NCBI GenBank assembly: GCA_900471525.1
Contig: UCEZ01000034.1
Span: 1-58,853 of the forward strand
Length of the DNA stretch: 58,853 bases
Direction of reading: 5' to 3'
Source of the DNA: Hyphomicrobiales bacterium
Lineage (GTDB): Bacteria; Pseudomonadota; Alphaproteobacteria; Rhizobiales; Rhizobiaceae
Shown here: positions 22,011 to 30,263 of the stretch, in pieces
Layout: each line of letters starts with the position of its first letter
Numbering within the stretch: the stretch's first letter is position 1
Program-made: the position numbers and the translations under genes
Notes under the pieces: generated by a model
What the model was told of the DNA's origin: nothing
Seen by the model: only the letters and a program-made list of their open reading frames with translations
The model's database searches: none

Positions 22011-23606
22011 TTACTCAACGATATCCACGCCATTAAAGCGGTGAATGCCGAGCGGATCCATGGCGAAGCCGGTCACCTTCTTGTTCATCGGAACGAAGAC
22101 GAGCGAGTGATCGAGCGTGTTCCAGGGGGCTTCCTTCTTGAAGATCACCTGGGCTTCTTCATAGTATTTCGTGCGCTCTGCGACATCGGCGGTTGCCTTT
22201 GCCTTGGTCATCAGGTCGTCGAACTCCTTGTTGCACCACTGAGCACGATTGTTGCCGCCAACAGCGTCGCAACCAAGCAGGGTGTCAAGGAAGTTGTCCG
22301 GATCGCCGTTGTCGCCGGTCCAACCGAGGATGGCGGCACCGTCGCGGTCCTTGGCGGACGAGAGCTTCAGGTACTCGGCCCACTCGTAGGAGACGATTTC
22401 AGCGGTCACGCCGATGTTGGCCAGATCGGCCTGCATCAGTTCTGCGGCACGGCGCGCGTTCAGCATGTACGGACGCGCGACCGGCATTGCCCAGATCTTC
22501 ATCTTCAGATCCGAAACGCCGGCGTCGGCCAGCATCTTCTTTGCCGCTTCCGGGTCGAACTTGTCGTCTTCAACGGCATTGTTGTAGGACCACATTGTCG
22601 GCGGGATCGGGTTCTTGGCAACCGTTGCGGCTCCCTGGAACACGGCATCGACGATGGCCTGCTTGTTGACGGCCATGTTGAGTGCCTTGCGGACCTCAAC
22701 CTTGTCGAACGGCGGAACGAGCGTGTTGTAGGCGAGGTAGGAGACGTTCAGGCCTTCCTGCTCCAGAACCGTCAGGCTCTCGTCCTTCTTCAACTCGGCA
22801 ACGTCGGCTGCATTCGGATAAGCCATGATGTGGCATTCGCCGGCTTTCAGCTTCTGCGCGCGGATTGCGGCATCGGTGGTGATCGCGAAAACGAGATCGT
22901 CGATCTTTTCCTTGCCGGCCCAGTAGTCCGGGTTGGCCTTGTAGCGGATCGCAGCGTCCGTCTGGTAGGCGACGAAGGTGAACGGGCCGGTGCCCAGCGG
23001 TTGCTGGTTCAGCAGTTCCATCTTGCCGTCGGCAGCGAGCTTGTCGGCGTATTCCTTCGACATGATGGAAGCGAAGTCCATGCCGAGGTTGGCGAGGAAC
23101 GGTGCTTCCGCCTGCTTCAGCTTGAACTTGACGGTGAGGTCATCGACCTTGGTGATCGATTGGATCAGGTCCGGGAAGCCCATACCTGCAAAATACTCCC
23201 AGGAAGCGCCGGCAACGTACTTGTTCCAGGGATTGTCTGCCTTGTACTGACGCTCGAACGAGAAGATCACGTCGTCTGCATTCAGCTCGCGGGTTGGCGT
23301 GAAGAATTCGGTGGTCTGGAACTTAACGCCCGGACGCAGCTTGAAGGTGTACTCCGTGCCGTCGGACGACACTTCCCAGCTTTCAGCGAGGCCCGGCTCG
23401 AGTTCCGTCCCGCCATGCTTGAATTCCACCAGTCGGTTGTAGACCGTGCGCGACGATGCGTCGAAGGTCTGGCCGCCCGTGTAGAGGCCCGGATCGAACC
23501 CTTCCGGCGATGCCTCAGAGCAATAAACCAACGTCTTCGACCATGCAGAACCGGCCATCAATGTGGCAATTGCGGTTGCGGCAAGGAGAGTAGAGAGCTT
23601 TTTCAT
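22011..23606 (-). CDS. dppA: Dipeptide-binding protein DppA
   Basis: A 531-residue periplasmic solute-binding protein (family 5). A signal peptide of about 23 residues (cleavage near SAWS-K) is followed by KTLVYCSEASPEGFDPGLYT, very close to E. coli DppA along its length. Diagnostic blocks include TRELNADDVIFSFERQ, LGMDFASIMSKEYADKL, IPPTMWSYNN and LGWTGDNGDPDNFLDTLLGC. These identify it as true DppA (dipeptide; in related bacteria also 5-aminolevulinate or haem). ATG 23606 is chosen because the signal peptide starts there, with GGGAAG upstream. It is the first gene of dppABCDF. Confidence 0.95.
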   Translation of the reverse strand: MKKLSTLLAATAIATLMAGSAWSKTLVYCSEASPEGFDPGLYTGGQTFDASSRTVYNRLVEFKHGGTELEPGLAESWEVSSDGTEYTFKLRPGVKFQTTEFFTPTRELNADDVIFSFERQYKADNPWNKYVAGASWEYFAGMGFPDLIQSITKVDDLTVKFKLKQAEAPFLANLGMDFASIMSKEYADKLAADGKMELLNQQPLGTGPFTFVAYQTDAAIRYKANPDYWAGKEKIDDLVFAITTDAAIRAQKLKAGECHIMAYPNAADVAELKKDESLTVLEQEGLNVSYLAYNTLVPPFDKVEVRKALNMAVNKQAIVDAVFQGAATVAKNPIPPTMWSYNNAVEDDKFDPEAAKKMLADAGVSDLKMKIWAMPVARPYMLNARRAAELMQADLANIGVTAEIVSYEWAEYLKLSSAKDRDGAAILGWTGDNGDPDNFLDTLLGCDAVGGNNRAQWCNKEFDDLMTKAKATADVAERTKYYEEAQVIFKKEAPWNTLDHSLVFVPMNKKVTGFAMDPLGIHRFNGVDIVE

Positions 23607-23934
23607 GAGTTTGCTTCCCAGCTTTGTTCTTGTTCTCGTATTTTTCTGACGCAGAAGCCGTTGTTTCCGGTCAAGGCCGGATGGAACGACATTTGATCGG
23701 GCAATGCAATAAGTATCCGGAAAAATTTGTCCAACTGGAAAATTCCTTCCGAATATGACGGAGACGACGCCGTTTACGACTTTTTCTTTCGAAAACCGCA
23801 ACGATCGAATCAGTCTCGACCCGCACGAAAAGTCAATCCCAATTTACACGGATAGCGATAGAGTGCGCACCATGGCATAACCAATTTGCGGGGCGGGGAG
23901 GACTGCCAAACTTTTATCTGCCAGGCGGGGATGG
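23607..23934. other. Intergenic region between dppA and the LuxR gene
   Basis: It should hold the dpp promoter (minus) and the LuxR-gene promoter (plus), since the genes diverge. I cannot place either with confidence, and no binding-site repeat was seen. No coding frame is convincing. Confidence 0.5.
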
Positions 23935-24810
23935 ATGAAGGTGATTATAGGCGGTCCTCCCTCTCGCCAGCACCGCCTTTGTTTGAATCCAATGGTTCAA
24001 AACCACCGACAACTCCCGTTTTCAATTGAGCTGCCAGTTGCTTATAGTGAACCGCACGCTAGACTGACGGTCGCGGGATACTTGGGGGACGGCCGCGTCG
24101 TGGCAACTCTTCTGAAAAACCACCGACGATACCATTTTGACAGCGATTTGGAGAAAGCTCTCAATCGGGTCGATTTCTTTCGAATTTTCCACATGATGTC
24201 GCTCCGCTATGGTTTCGACCATTTCGGCATCCTGCAACTCGGAAACGAGGGCGATGCCTGCATGCTGACGAACCGGCTGGTCCTGCACGATCTCCCGTCC
24301 GGGCTGGCAGAAGAATATGACAAGCGCCATCGTTTCGGTGATTCCGTCGTTTTCAAGAGCCTCCATACCTCATCCATTCCTTCCATGTGGAAGGCCGATG
24401 ATCCGCATCTTGGCCATGGCAGCAATCTTCTCGGCCAACTCGGCTTCGACATGCTGATGTGCGTGCCGGTCACCGGCCTGAATGGCGCGCGTTATGCCGT
24501 GCTGTTTCTGGGAGACAGCGAGGACATGGACCAGCAGGCCCATTTCGCGCTCTGCTATGACGCCGTTTGCGCCTTCGATTATTTCTACCGGCTGGTCCTG
24601 TCCAACAAGGCAGGCTTGGGCCTGACGCCGCGAGAGACGGAAATATTGCGCTGGATCTCGCACGGCAAAACCGCGAGCGAAATTGCGCTGATCGTCTCGG
24701 TCTCGGAACACACGGTCAATTCGCATACGGCGACAATCCTGAAGAAGCTCGACGTCGTCAACAGAACCCAGATGGTGGCCAAGGCGATACGGGAGCAGAT
24801 CATACAATGA
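23935..24810 (+). CDS. LuxR-type regulator with autoinducer-binding-like domain
   Basis: A 291-residue regulator. Residues ~65-215 resemble the autoinducer-binding domain (LEKALNRVDFFRIFHMMSLR, YGFDHFGILQLGNE, LGFDMLMCVPVTGLNGARYA). Residues ~225-285 form a LuxR helix-turn-helix: LTPRETEILRWISHGKTASE, then IALIVSVSEHTVNSHTATIL and KKLDVVNRTQMVAKAI. No luxI-type synthase is nearby, so it is a solo; VisN/VisR-like roles are another possibility, but no motility genes are here. Its stop overlaps the start of the response regulator (ATGA), so the two are translated together. The start could be the Met at 23992. Confidence 0.82.
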   Translation: MKVIIGGPPSRQHRLCLNPMVQNHRQLPFSIELPVAYSEPHARLTVAGYLGDGRVVATLLKNHRRYHFDSDLEKALNRVDFFRIFHMMSLRYGFDHFGILQLGNEGDACMLTNRLVLHDLPSGLAEEYDKRHRFGDSVVFKSLHTSSIPSMWKADDPHLGHGSNLLGQLGFDMLMCVPVTGLNGARYAVLFLGDSEDMDQQAHFALCYDAVCAFDYFYRLVLSNKAGLGLTPRETEILRWISHGKTASEIALIVSVSEHTVNSHTATILKKLDVVNRTQMVAKAIREQIIQ

Positions 24811-25205
24811 CGATAGACCTGCAACCGGTCCACATCCTGCTCGTTGACGACGAACCGGCCGAAAACCTGATCATGCGCGGCGTGATGAAAAAGGTTTCGA
24901 GCGCAGAAATCCATCTGCACTATTGCGAAACGATCGATGCCGCCCTCGATTTCCTCAAGTCCGGAAAACCTGTCTCCATGGTGCTGATGGACAACCGCCT
25001 GCAGCCGCAGGCAGACTTTCGTGAAACCGTGCCGGCCATGCGCCAACAAGGGTTCATTGGCCCTATCGGGGTGATTTCCTCATCGCTCGCCGATCCCTAT
25101 TTCCAGAAATTCGAGGAGTACGGCGCCGATTTCCGTATCGACAAGGCGGAACTCGATCCGACCGCGATCGAATTCATCCTTCGGGAATATGTGACGAAAT
25201 CATAG
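24807..25205 (+). CDS. Single-domain response regulator
   Basis: A 132-residue protein that is only a receiver: ILLVDDEPAENLIMRGVMKK carries the acidic pocket (D14, D15), and the phospho-acceptor is D62 in MVLMDNRLQP. The Ser/Thr switch lies in GVISSSLADP and the lysine is K113 (FRIDKAEL). There is no output domain, so it acts through a partner protein, as CheY or DivK do. The four-base overlap with the LuxR-type gene suggests the regulator or its kinase is that partner. The gene ends in a strong terminator. Confidence 0.85.
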   Translation: MTIDLQPVHILLVDDEPAENLIMRGVMKKVSSAEIHLHYCETIDAALDFLKSGKPVSMVLMDNRLQPQADFRETVPAMRQQGFIGPIGVISSSLADPYFQKFEEYGADFRIDKAELDPTAIEFILREYVTKS

Positions 25206-25210
25206 ACAAC

Positions 25211-25237
25211 AAAAAGCCCGGATAAACCGGGCTTTTT
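25211..25237. terminator. Bidirectional terminator between convergent genes
   Basis: AAAAAGCCCGG (25211-25221), loop ATAAA, CCGGGCTTTTT (25227-25237). It is shared by the response-regulator gene (plus) and rirA (minus). Confidence 0.92.
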
Positions 25238-25256
25238 GTTTGGACAGCGGTTGATT

Positions 25257-25718
25257 TCAGGCTGCCGTCTTCGGGTGGGTGATCTGGTCGAGGCCAAGCA
25301 GGAAGTTGATCTGCGGGCGCGCCTTCACCAGGTCGTCGATCGAATATTGCTGCAGCACTTCGAAGAACGCATTCAGCGCCTTGCGGAGCGCCGAGTTCAA
25401 ACCGCAGCTATCGACCAGCGGGCAATCGATCTCGCCTGCCTCGAAACACTCCGCCATGGCAAAGCTGTCTTCAGTGACCTTGACGATATCGAACAGGCTG
25501 ATCTCGGCCGCCGGTTTCGGCAAGCGCACGCCGCCATTACGGCCACGCACGGTCTCGACCAGACCGGCCTTGTTGAGCGGTTGCAGGATCTTGAAAAGGA
25601 AGAGTTCGGACACTCCATAAGCCTTCGCAATTTCCGGAATACGGCTGAGATGGCCGTCATTGGCAGCACAGTACATGAGCATGCGGACTGCGTAATTCGT
25701 TTGCTTCGTCAGACGCAT
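25257..25718 (-). CDS. rirA: RirA, Rrf2-family iron regulator
   Basis: A 153-residue Rrf2-type repressor. The helix-turn-helix lies in MRLTKQTNYAVRMLMYCAAN and IPEIAKAYGVSELFLFKILQ. The Fe-S cluster cysteines are at positions 91, 99 and 105 (AECFEAGEIDCPLVDSC), exactly as in characterised rhizobial RirA. RirA represses iron-uptake genes when iron is sufficient, using a [4Fe-4S] cluster as the iron sensor. Start 25718 is preferred over 25721 because GGAG is then six bases away. It is the strongest single marker for Rhizobiaceae in the window. No siderophore genes are adjacent, as is usual. Confidence 0.96.
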   Translation of the reverse strand: MRLTKQTNYAVRMLMYCAANDGHLSRIPEIAKAYGVSELFLFKILQPLNKAGLVETVRGRNGGVRLPKPAAEISLFDIVKVTEDSFAMAECFEAGEIDCPLVDSCGLNSALRKALNAFFEVLQQYSIDDLVKARPQINFLLGLDQITHPKTAA

Positions 25719-25860
25719 CATTTACTCCAGGCTTCGATATTTCGGCGCCCCTCGGTTCGGATGAACCTGTGAGCCTATTGCAGCACTCAAGAATTCGTAA
25801 GCATGCGCCGATTCTACCGGCTATGTCACACTCTGCCTCTTCATATAGGACGGATGCTAG

Positions 25861-25877
25861 TTTGGAACAATTCCAAA
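25861..25877. repeat. Inverted repeat between rirA and the M48 gene
   Basis: TTTGGAA (25861-25867), CAA, TTCCAAA (25871-25877): a perfect 7-bp inverted repeat, about 140 bases upstream of rirA. It could be an operator, but no known site matches. Confidence 0.6.
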
Positions 25878-25989
25878 AAACAGAAAATCGTCCGGAAGTG
25901 ATCATGATCAGCTTCCTGTCGACTGTCCACCCTCTAAACGGGAGAAAATCGACGTTACAAATCAGGCGAGATATGACAATCGCGCCGGC

Positions 25990-27057
25990 CTAATTTTCCG
26001 TTTTCTTCCGATGCAACTCCGCCTCGTATTCGCGAATCGCTTTCTTGCGTTCCGGAGTGCCCGGATGCGTCGACAGAATATTGGTATCAGATGTATCGCC
26101 GAGCTTTTTCTCGATGACCTCGAAGAAGCGCGCGATAGCAGTGGGATCGTATCCGGCATCCTGCATCAACTCGACCGAATGGCGATCGGCGGCCGCCTCC
26201 GCCTCCCTCGAATAGGAGAGCGCCACGAGACCACCGCCCTGGACGAGCAGATCCTCGACGCTGTCCCCCACATCGCCCGCGATCAGCATGATCAGGCCGG
26301 CCATGCCGGCGGCGCGGTAGATCTGGCGCAGACTATGCTCCAGTTCGACGTGGCCGATCTCGTGTGCCAGCACGCCAATGAGCATTTCCGTATCGCCGTC
26401 TGCGAGTTCGATCAGTTCATCGGTAATGATCAGCGTGCCGTCCGGCAGTGCGAACGCGTTCGGCCCGATCGCCCCGCCCGTGCGGAAATTAAGCGTATAG
26501 GCTGAAGCGCCGCGGGCTGACTTCGCCGCGATACGGGCAAATCCGTCCGAAATCACGCGCCTCTTCGCCTCATCCAGCTTTGTCTCGTCGAGCATCGTGC
26601 GGTCCAGCGTTTCCAGCGTGCTGACGGACATCAGCTTCGGCACGACCGGTGGCGTTACAGCGACGGCGACTTCAACGAGCACCGGAAGTGCGAAACGATA
26701 GACAAGGCCGGACAGCAGAAAAACAGCCACAACAAAGACCAGCAAGCGCGGATGGAATCGCTCGAGGCCATGGACGAACCCTGCCCTCTTCCGCCCGTTC
26801 GCCAGCAGAAGATGGTCGACGGCATCGTTGTCCGTGGTTTCGAACAGCGAACCGTCGGGAAACTCGATACGGCGCGGGATCGATCCGACCCGCGCCGTAA
26901 TATCGAGGCGGGAAAAAACAGCCGCTGCGAGCTCCGCACCATCCTCCGCAATGGCCCGAACCTGCCCGTCCCTTTCGACAAGACGGGTCTCGACCGAGCG
27001 ACTGGAACCGCGCGGATGCCAATCACCATGGCAGATCGGCTTTTCATCAGAAGCCAA
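25990..27057 (-). CDS. M48 family membrane metallopeptidase
   Basis: About 355 residues. An N-terminal soluble part (DWHPRGSSRSVETRLVERDG) is followed by one membrane helix (RLLVFVVAVFLLSGLVYRFA, about residues 104-123) and the peptidase. The zinc site is AHEIGHVELEH (HExxH at about 232-236), with the third ligand in SYSREAEAAADRHSVELM. The C-terminal STHPGTPERKKAI block is typical of M48C proteins. These enzymes do quality control of membrane or periplasmic proteins. No ATG exists at the N-terminus; TTG at 27057, with GAGGG eight bases upstream, is the best start and overlaps the DUF898 gene by 11 bases. Confidence 0.85.
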   Translation of the reverse strand: MASDEKPICHGDWHPRGSSRSVETRLVERDGQVRAIAEDGAELAAAVFSRLDITARVGSIPRRIEFPDGSLFETTDNDAVDHLLLANGRKRAGFVHGLERFHPRLLVFVVAVFLLSGLVYRFALPVLVEVAVAVTPPVVPKLMSVSTLETLDRTMLDETKLDEAKRRVISDGFARIAAKSARGASAYTLNFRTGGAIGPNAFALPDGTLIITDELIELADGDTEMLIGVLAHEIGHVELEHSLRQIYRAAGMAGLIMLIAGDVGDSVEDLLVQGGGLVALSYSREAEAAADRHSVELMQDAGYDPTAIARFFEVIEKKLGDTSDTNILSTHPGTPERKKAIREYEAELHRKKTEN

Positions 27058-28138
27058 AATCGAAGCCCTCGAAGTCCATGAATTCGGCACCGACGGCGGA
27101 TCCTTCCTGTTCGACCGCAGCAAGGATTTCGCCGACGTCTCCATCGAAACGGACTGCCGTATGTTCGTTCACATAACGCGCCAATCGAACCGCTGCCCAG
27201 GGGCGCATCAGGCCAAGTGTCAAAACCGTGACGATCACGTTCGATACCGCGATCCACACATAACGGAACCGCGACAGGTCGCTCTTGAGTTCGTGTTTGC
27301 CATCAAAGAGCGTCGCCGACCACGCGATATTGCGCACGCCGGCGCGATAGAACAGAGCTGCTATGCCGAAAGAAAGCAGCACGGCGAGATAGCCAATGAT
27401 GCCAAGGAAGATCATGGACACCTGGAATTCCGGCGAGATCGCGTCCGGATTGTCGATGATTGCGACAATCAGCGGCATATTGGCAACCACCGCGACGCCG
27501 ATAACCAACATGCCGAGCACAACGATCAGCGCCGAAAAGAACCATGTCTGGTAGATCGGCCCAAGTTTTAGATATGTCGCAAAAGGCCTGCCGCCATAGC
27601 GCAGATTGTTGGCGAGGTAGCGATACATCCAACGGCTGGCGAGCGGCGCCAGAATACCGAGCGAAAGCACCGCCATGACCGGACCGGCCATGAAGGCGAC
27701 GAAGGCGCCGCCCATCTTGCCGACGAAATCGAAACGGACGTTGCGATAGCTCGTTACACGAGCGCTGAACCGCAAGCCGCGCATGATCAGCCACGGGAAG
27801 AAGAAGAGGATAATGACGCCGAGCGCAATGCCGGCGATCGGGAACGCTGTCAGCAGAATATTGTAGACAATCAGATAGCCGAAGACGATCAGGCGGCCGA
27901 TGAAGATCTGCTTGCCCTTGGCATGATACTCGAAGGCGCGACCGAGCAAGACCGTATTGCCGTAGAAATAACGGTTGCGCCGCACCTTGGCCCAGGCGGA
28001 GTAGATGCCAAGCGTGATGATCGTCAGAAGAACGTTGACGATCCAGATGCCGAAATATTCCGCGGCATTTCCGGTAAATGACAGCCGGTGAAAATCCCGC
28101 GATGCAGCCGGCAAAGGTGCCGTTTCGGTTATGCTCAT
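27047..28138 (-). CDS. DUF898 (YjgN-like) membrane protein
   Basis: A 363-residue inner-membrane protein. It contains two copies of the DUF898 core: FTGNAAEYFGIWIVNVLLTI with LGIYSAWAKVRRNRYFYGNT, and later TLGLMRPWAAVRLARYVNEH. About six to eight helices are visible. The family has no known activity. It overlaps the M48 peptidase gene, which reads on from it, and the two families are commonly paired, suggesting a joint envelope role. Confidence 0.88.
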   Translation of the reverse strand: MSITETAPLPAASRDFHRLSFTGNAAEYFGIWIVNVLLTIITLGIYSAWAKVRRNRYFYGNTVLLGRAFEYHAKGKQIFIGRLIVFGYLIVYNILLTAFPIAGIALGVIILFFFPWLIMRGLRFSARVTSYRNVRFDFVGKMGGAFVAFMAGPVMAVLSLGILAPLASRWMYRYLANNLRYGGRPFATYLKLGPIYQTWFFSALIVVLGMLVIGVAVVANMPLIVAIIDNPDAISPEFQVSMIFLGIIGYLAVLLSFGIAALFYRAGVRNIAWSATLFDGKHELKSDLSRFRYVWIAVSNVIVTVLTLGLMRPWAAVRLARYVNEHTAVRFDGDVGEILAAVEQEGSAVGAEFMDFEGFDFGF

Positions 28139-28263
28139 AGTCGCCCCTCTCGCGTATCATGGAATGCAATCAAGAACGGCCGACTATCCCCCGATATTCG
28201 GCCGCTCGCCGCAAGTCTTAAACGGCTGCCATCACAGGTCAACCGTGAGTAGGCAATCACAAC

Positions 28264-28289
28264 AAAAAAGGGCCTCCGCAAGGAGGCCC
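28264..28289 (-). terminator. Rho-independent terminator
   Basis: On the minus strand GGGCCTCC (28289-28282), loop TTGC, GGAGGCCC (28277-28270), then six T. It ends mmsA. Confidence 0.92.
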
Positions 28290-28312
28290 AATCAGGAAGG
28301 ATTTCAGTCTGG

Positions 28313-29809
28313 TTATTTCATCGTCGGGATGGAGAACTCAGCACCGTCCTTGATGCCGGACGGCCAGCGCGAAGTGATCGTCTTGGTCTTGGTCCAGAAC
28401 TTGATCGAGTCGGTACCGTGCTGGTTGAGGTCGCCGAAGGACGAGGACTTCCAGCCACCGAAGGAGTGGTAGGCCAGGGGAACCGGGATCGGGACATTGA
28501 CGCCGACCATGCCGATGTTGATGCGGGAAGCGAAGTCGCGGGCCGCATCGCCATCGCGGGTATAGATCGCGACGCCGTTGCCATATTCATGCTTCATCGG
28601 CAAGTCGAGGGCTTCCTCATAGTTCTTGGCGCGAACCACCGAGAGAACCGGCCCGAATATCTCCTGCTTGTAGATCTCCATGTCCGGCGTGACGTTGTCG
28701 AACAGGCAGCCGCCGACGAAGTTGCCGTTTTCATAGCCCTGAAGCTTGAAATCGCGGCCATCGACGACGAGATTGGCGCCTTCTTCGACACCCTTGTTGA
28801 TCAGGCCGAGGATGCGCTCCTTGGCTTCCTTGGTGACGACCGGGCCCATGTCGGCCTTCTCGTCGGTGTAAGGGCCGATGCGCAGGCTTTCAACCATCGG
28901 GGTCAGCTTTGCGATCAGGCGGTCGGCGGTTTCCTTGCCGACCGGAACGGCAACCGAGATCGCCATGCAGCGCTCGCCGGCCGAGCCGTAACCGGCGCCC
29001 ATCAGGGCGTTTGCGGCCTGGTCGAGATCGGCGTCCGGCATGATGATCATGTGGTTCTTGGCGCCGCCGAAGCACTGGGCGCGCTTGCCGTTCATCGCAG
29101 CCGTGCCATAGACATAGCGGGCGATCGGGGTGGAGCCGACGAAGGAGACGGCAGAGATATCCGGATGCGTCAGGATCGCATCGACCGCGCCCTTGTCACC
29201 GTTGACGACGTTGAGGATGCCAGCCGGCAGACCGGCTTCAATCATCAGTTCGGCCAGGCGCATCGGCACGGACGGATCACGCTCGGAAGGCTTCAGGATG
29301 AACGCGTTGCCGCAGGCAATCGCCGGCGCAAACATCCACATCGGGATCATCCCCGGGAAATTGAACGGCGTGATGCCGGCGCCGATGCCGACGGCCTGAC
29401 GGATCGAATACATGTCGATGTTCGGGCCGGCACCTTCGGTGAACTCGCTCTTGGCGAGGTGCGGAATGCCGATCACGAATTCGCAGACTTCCAGGCCGCG
29501 AATGACGTCGCCCTTGGCATCTTCAATGGTCTTGCCGTGCTCGCGCGACAGCATCTCGGCCAGTTCGTTCATGTTGTCGTTCAGAAGCTGAACGAACTTC
29601 ATGAAAACGCGGGCGCGACGCTGCGGGTTGGTGGCCGCCCACTTCGGCTGTGCAGCCTTGGCGTTCTGAACCGCTGCATCCATTTCCGCTTCACTTGCAA
29701 GCGCCACGGTAGCCTGAACGTCGCCGGTTGCCGGATTGAAGACGTTGCTTGTGCGGCCGCTGGTGCCGGCAACGCGCTTGCCGCCAATGAAATGACCAAT
29801 CTCGTACAT
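28313..29809 (-). CDS. mmsA: Methylmalonate-semialdehyde dehydrogenase (CoA-acylating)
   Basis: A 498-residue aldehyde dehydrogenase of the MmsA/IolA type. Key blocks: IGHFIGGKRVAGTSGRTSNV, then TPFNFPGMIPMWMFAPAIAC, FVGSTPIARYVYGTAAMNGK, and the catalytic Cys in GSAGERCMAISVAVPVG. Near the C-terminus is GVNVPIPVPLAYHSFGGWKS. The enzyme oxidises methylmalonate or malonate semialdehyde to propionyl-CoA or acetyl-CoA in valine and myo-inositol breakdown. It has its own terminator. A LysR regulator and an ABM protein lie divergently upstream and probably belong to its control circuit. Confidence 0.94.
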   Translation of the reverse strand: MYEIGHFIGGKRVAGTSGRTSNVFNPATGDVQATVALASEAEMDAAVQNAKAAQPKWAATNPQRRARVFMKFVQLLNDNMNELAEMLSREHGKTIEDAKGDVIRGLEVCEFVIGIPHLAKSEFTEGAGPNIDMYSIRQAVGIGAGITPFNFPGMIPMWMFAPAIACGNAFILKPSERDPSVPMRLAELMIEAGLPAGILNVVNGDKGAVDAILTHPDISAVSFVGSTPIARYVYGTAAMNGKRAQCFGGAKNHMIIMPDADLDQAANALMGAGYGSAGERCMAISVAVPVGKETADRLIAKLTPMVESLRIGPYTDEKADMGPVVTKEAKERILGLINKGVEEGANLVVDGRDFKLQGYENGNFVGGCLFDNVTPDMEIYKQEIFGPVLSVVRAKNYEEALDLPMKHEYGNGVAIYTRDGDAARDFASRINIGMVGVNVPIPVPLAYHSFGGWKSSSFGDLNQHGTDSIKFWTKTKTITSRWPSGIKDGAEFSIPTMK

Positions 29810-29935
29810 GGGTGATCCTCCTGATCTTGATTATGGGGCAAGTGTCGCACTACAATATGCACAAATCAACGCGCGATATTCAGGAACCGTTGTGCAAAAA
29901 TCGATGTCGCCATCTACGAGCATAGAGGTCTCGCA

Positions 29936-30253
29936 ATGAAAGCCGGTACCGAGAGGATCGTGAGAATGGCGGAGCTGGAAATCGATCCGGCTCGGATCGA
30001 GGCCTATACCGCCCTCTTGACCGAGGAGATCGAAGCCTCCGTTGCAAAGGAACCCGGTGTCCTCATGCTACATGCCGTCTCGGTCAAAGGCACGCCTGAG
30101 AGAGTTCGTATCCTTGAAGTCTATGCCAGCCAGCAGGACTATGAAGCCCATCTTCAGACACCGCACTTCCTCAAATACAAAACGCTGACGGCCGGCATGG
30201 TGAAATCTCTCGATCTTATCGAGGTGGACCCCATCGTCATGTGCGCCAAATGA
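29936..30253 (+). CDS. ABM-domain (quinol monooxygenase-like) protein
   Basis: A 105-residue protein of the antibiotic-biosynthesis-monooxygenase fold: VRMAELEIDPARIEAYTALL, then EPGVLMLHAVSVKGTPERVR and ILEVYASQQDYEAHLQTPHF. The last block, with His followed by L-K-Y-K-T, is the YgiN-type signature. Such small dimers oxidise quinols or are involved in aldehyde/quinone stress. It starts 126 bases from mmsA in the opposite direction and ends ten bases before the LysR gene, so it is probably co-transcribed with the latter. A start at 29966 is also possible. Confidence 0.82.
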   Translation: MKAGTERIVRMAELEIDPARIEAYTALLTEEIEASVAKEPGVLMLHAVSVKGTPERVRILEVYASQQDYEAHLQTPHFLKYKTLTAGMVKSLDLIEVDPIVMCAK

Positions 30254-30263
30254 GGAATGCTGC

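Noticed and set aside
22041..23696. 551-codon open frame antisense to dppA
   Set aside because: DppA is recognisable along its whole length on the other strand; the mirror frame has no recognisable domain and no ribosome site.
25769..25993. 74-codon frame between rirA and the M48 gene
   Set aside because: Its composition is not protein-like, it has no ribosome site, and it covers the region where the rirA promoter should be.
28418..29815. 465-codon open frame antisense to mmsA
   Set aside because: It is the mirror of a strongly conserved aldehyde dehydrogenase and has mirror-type composition.
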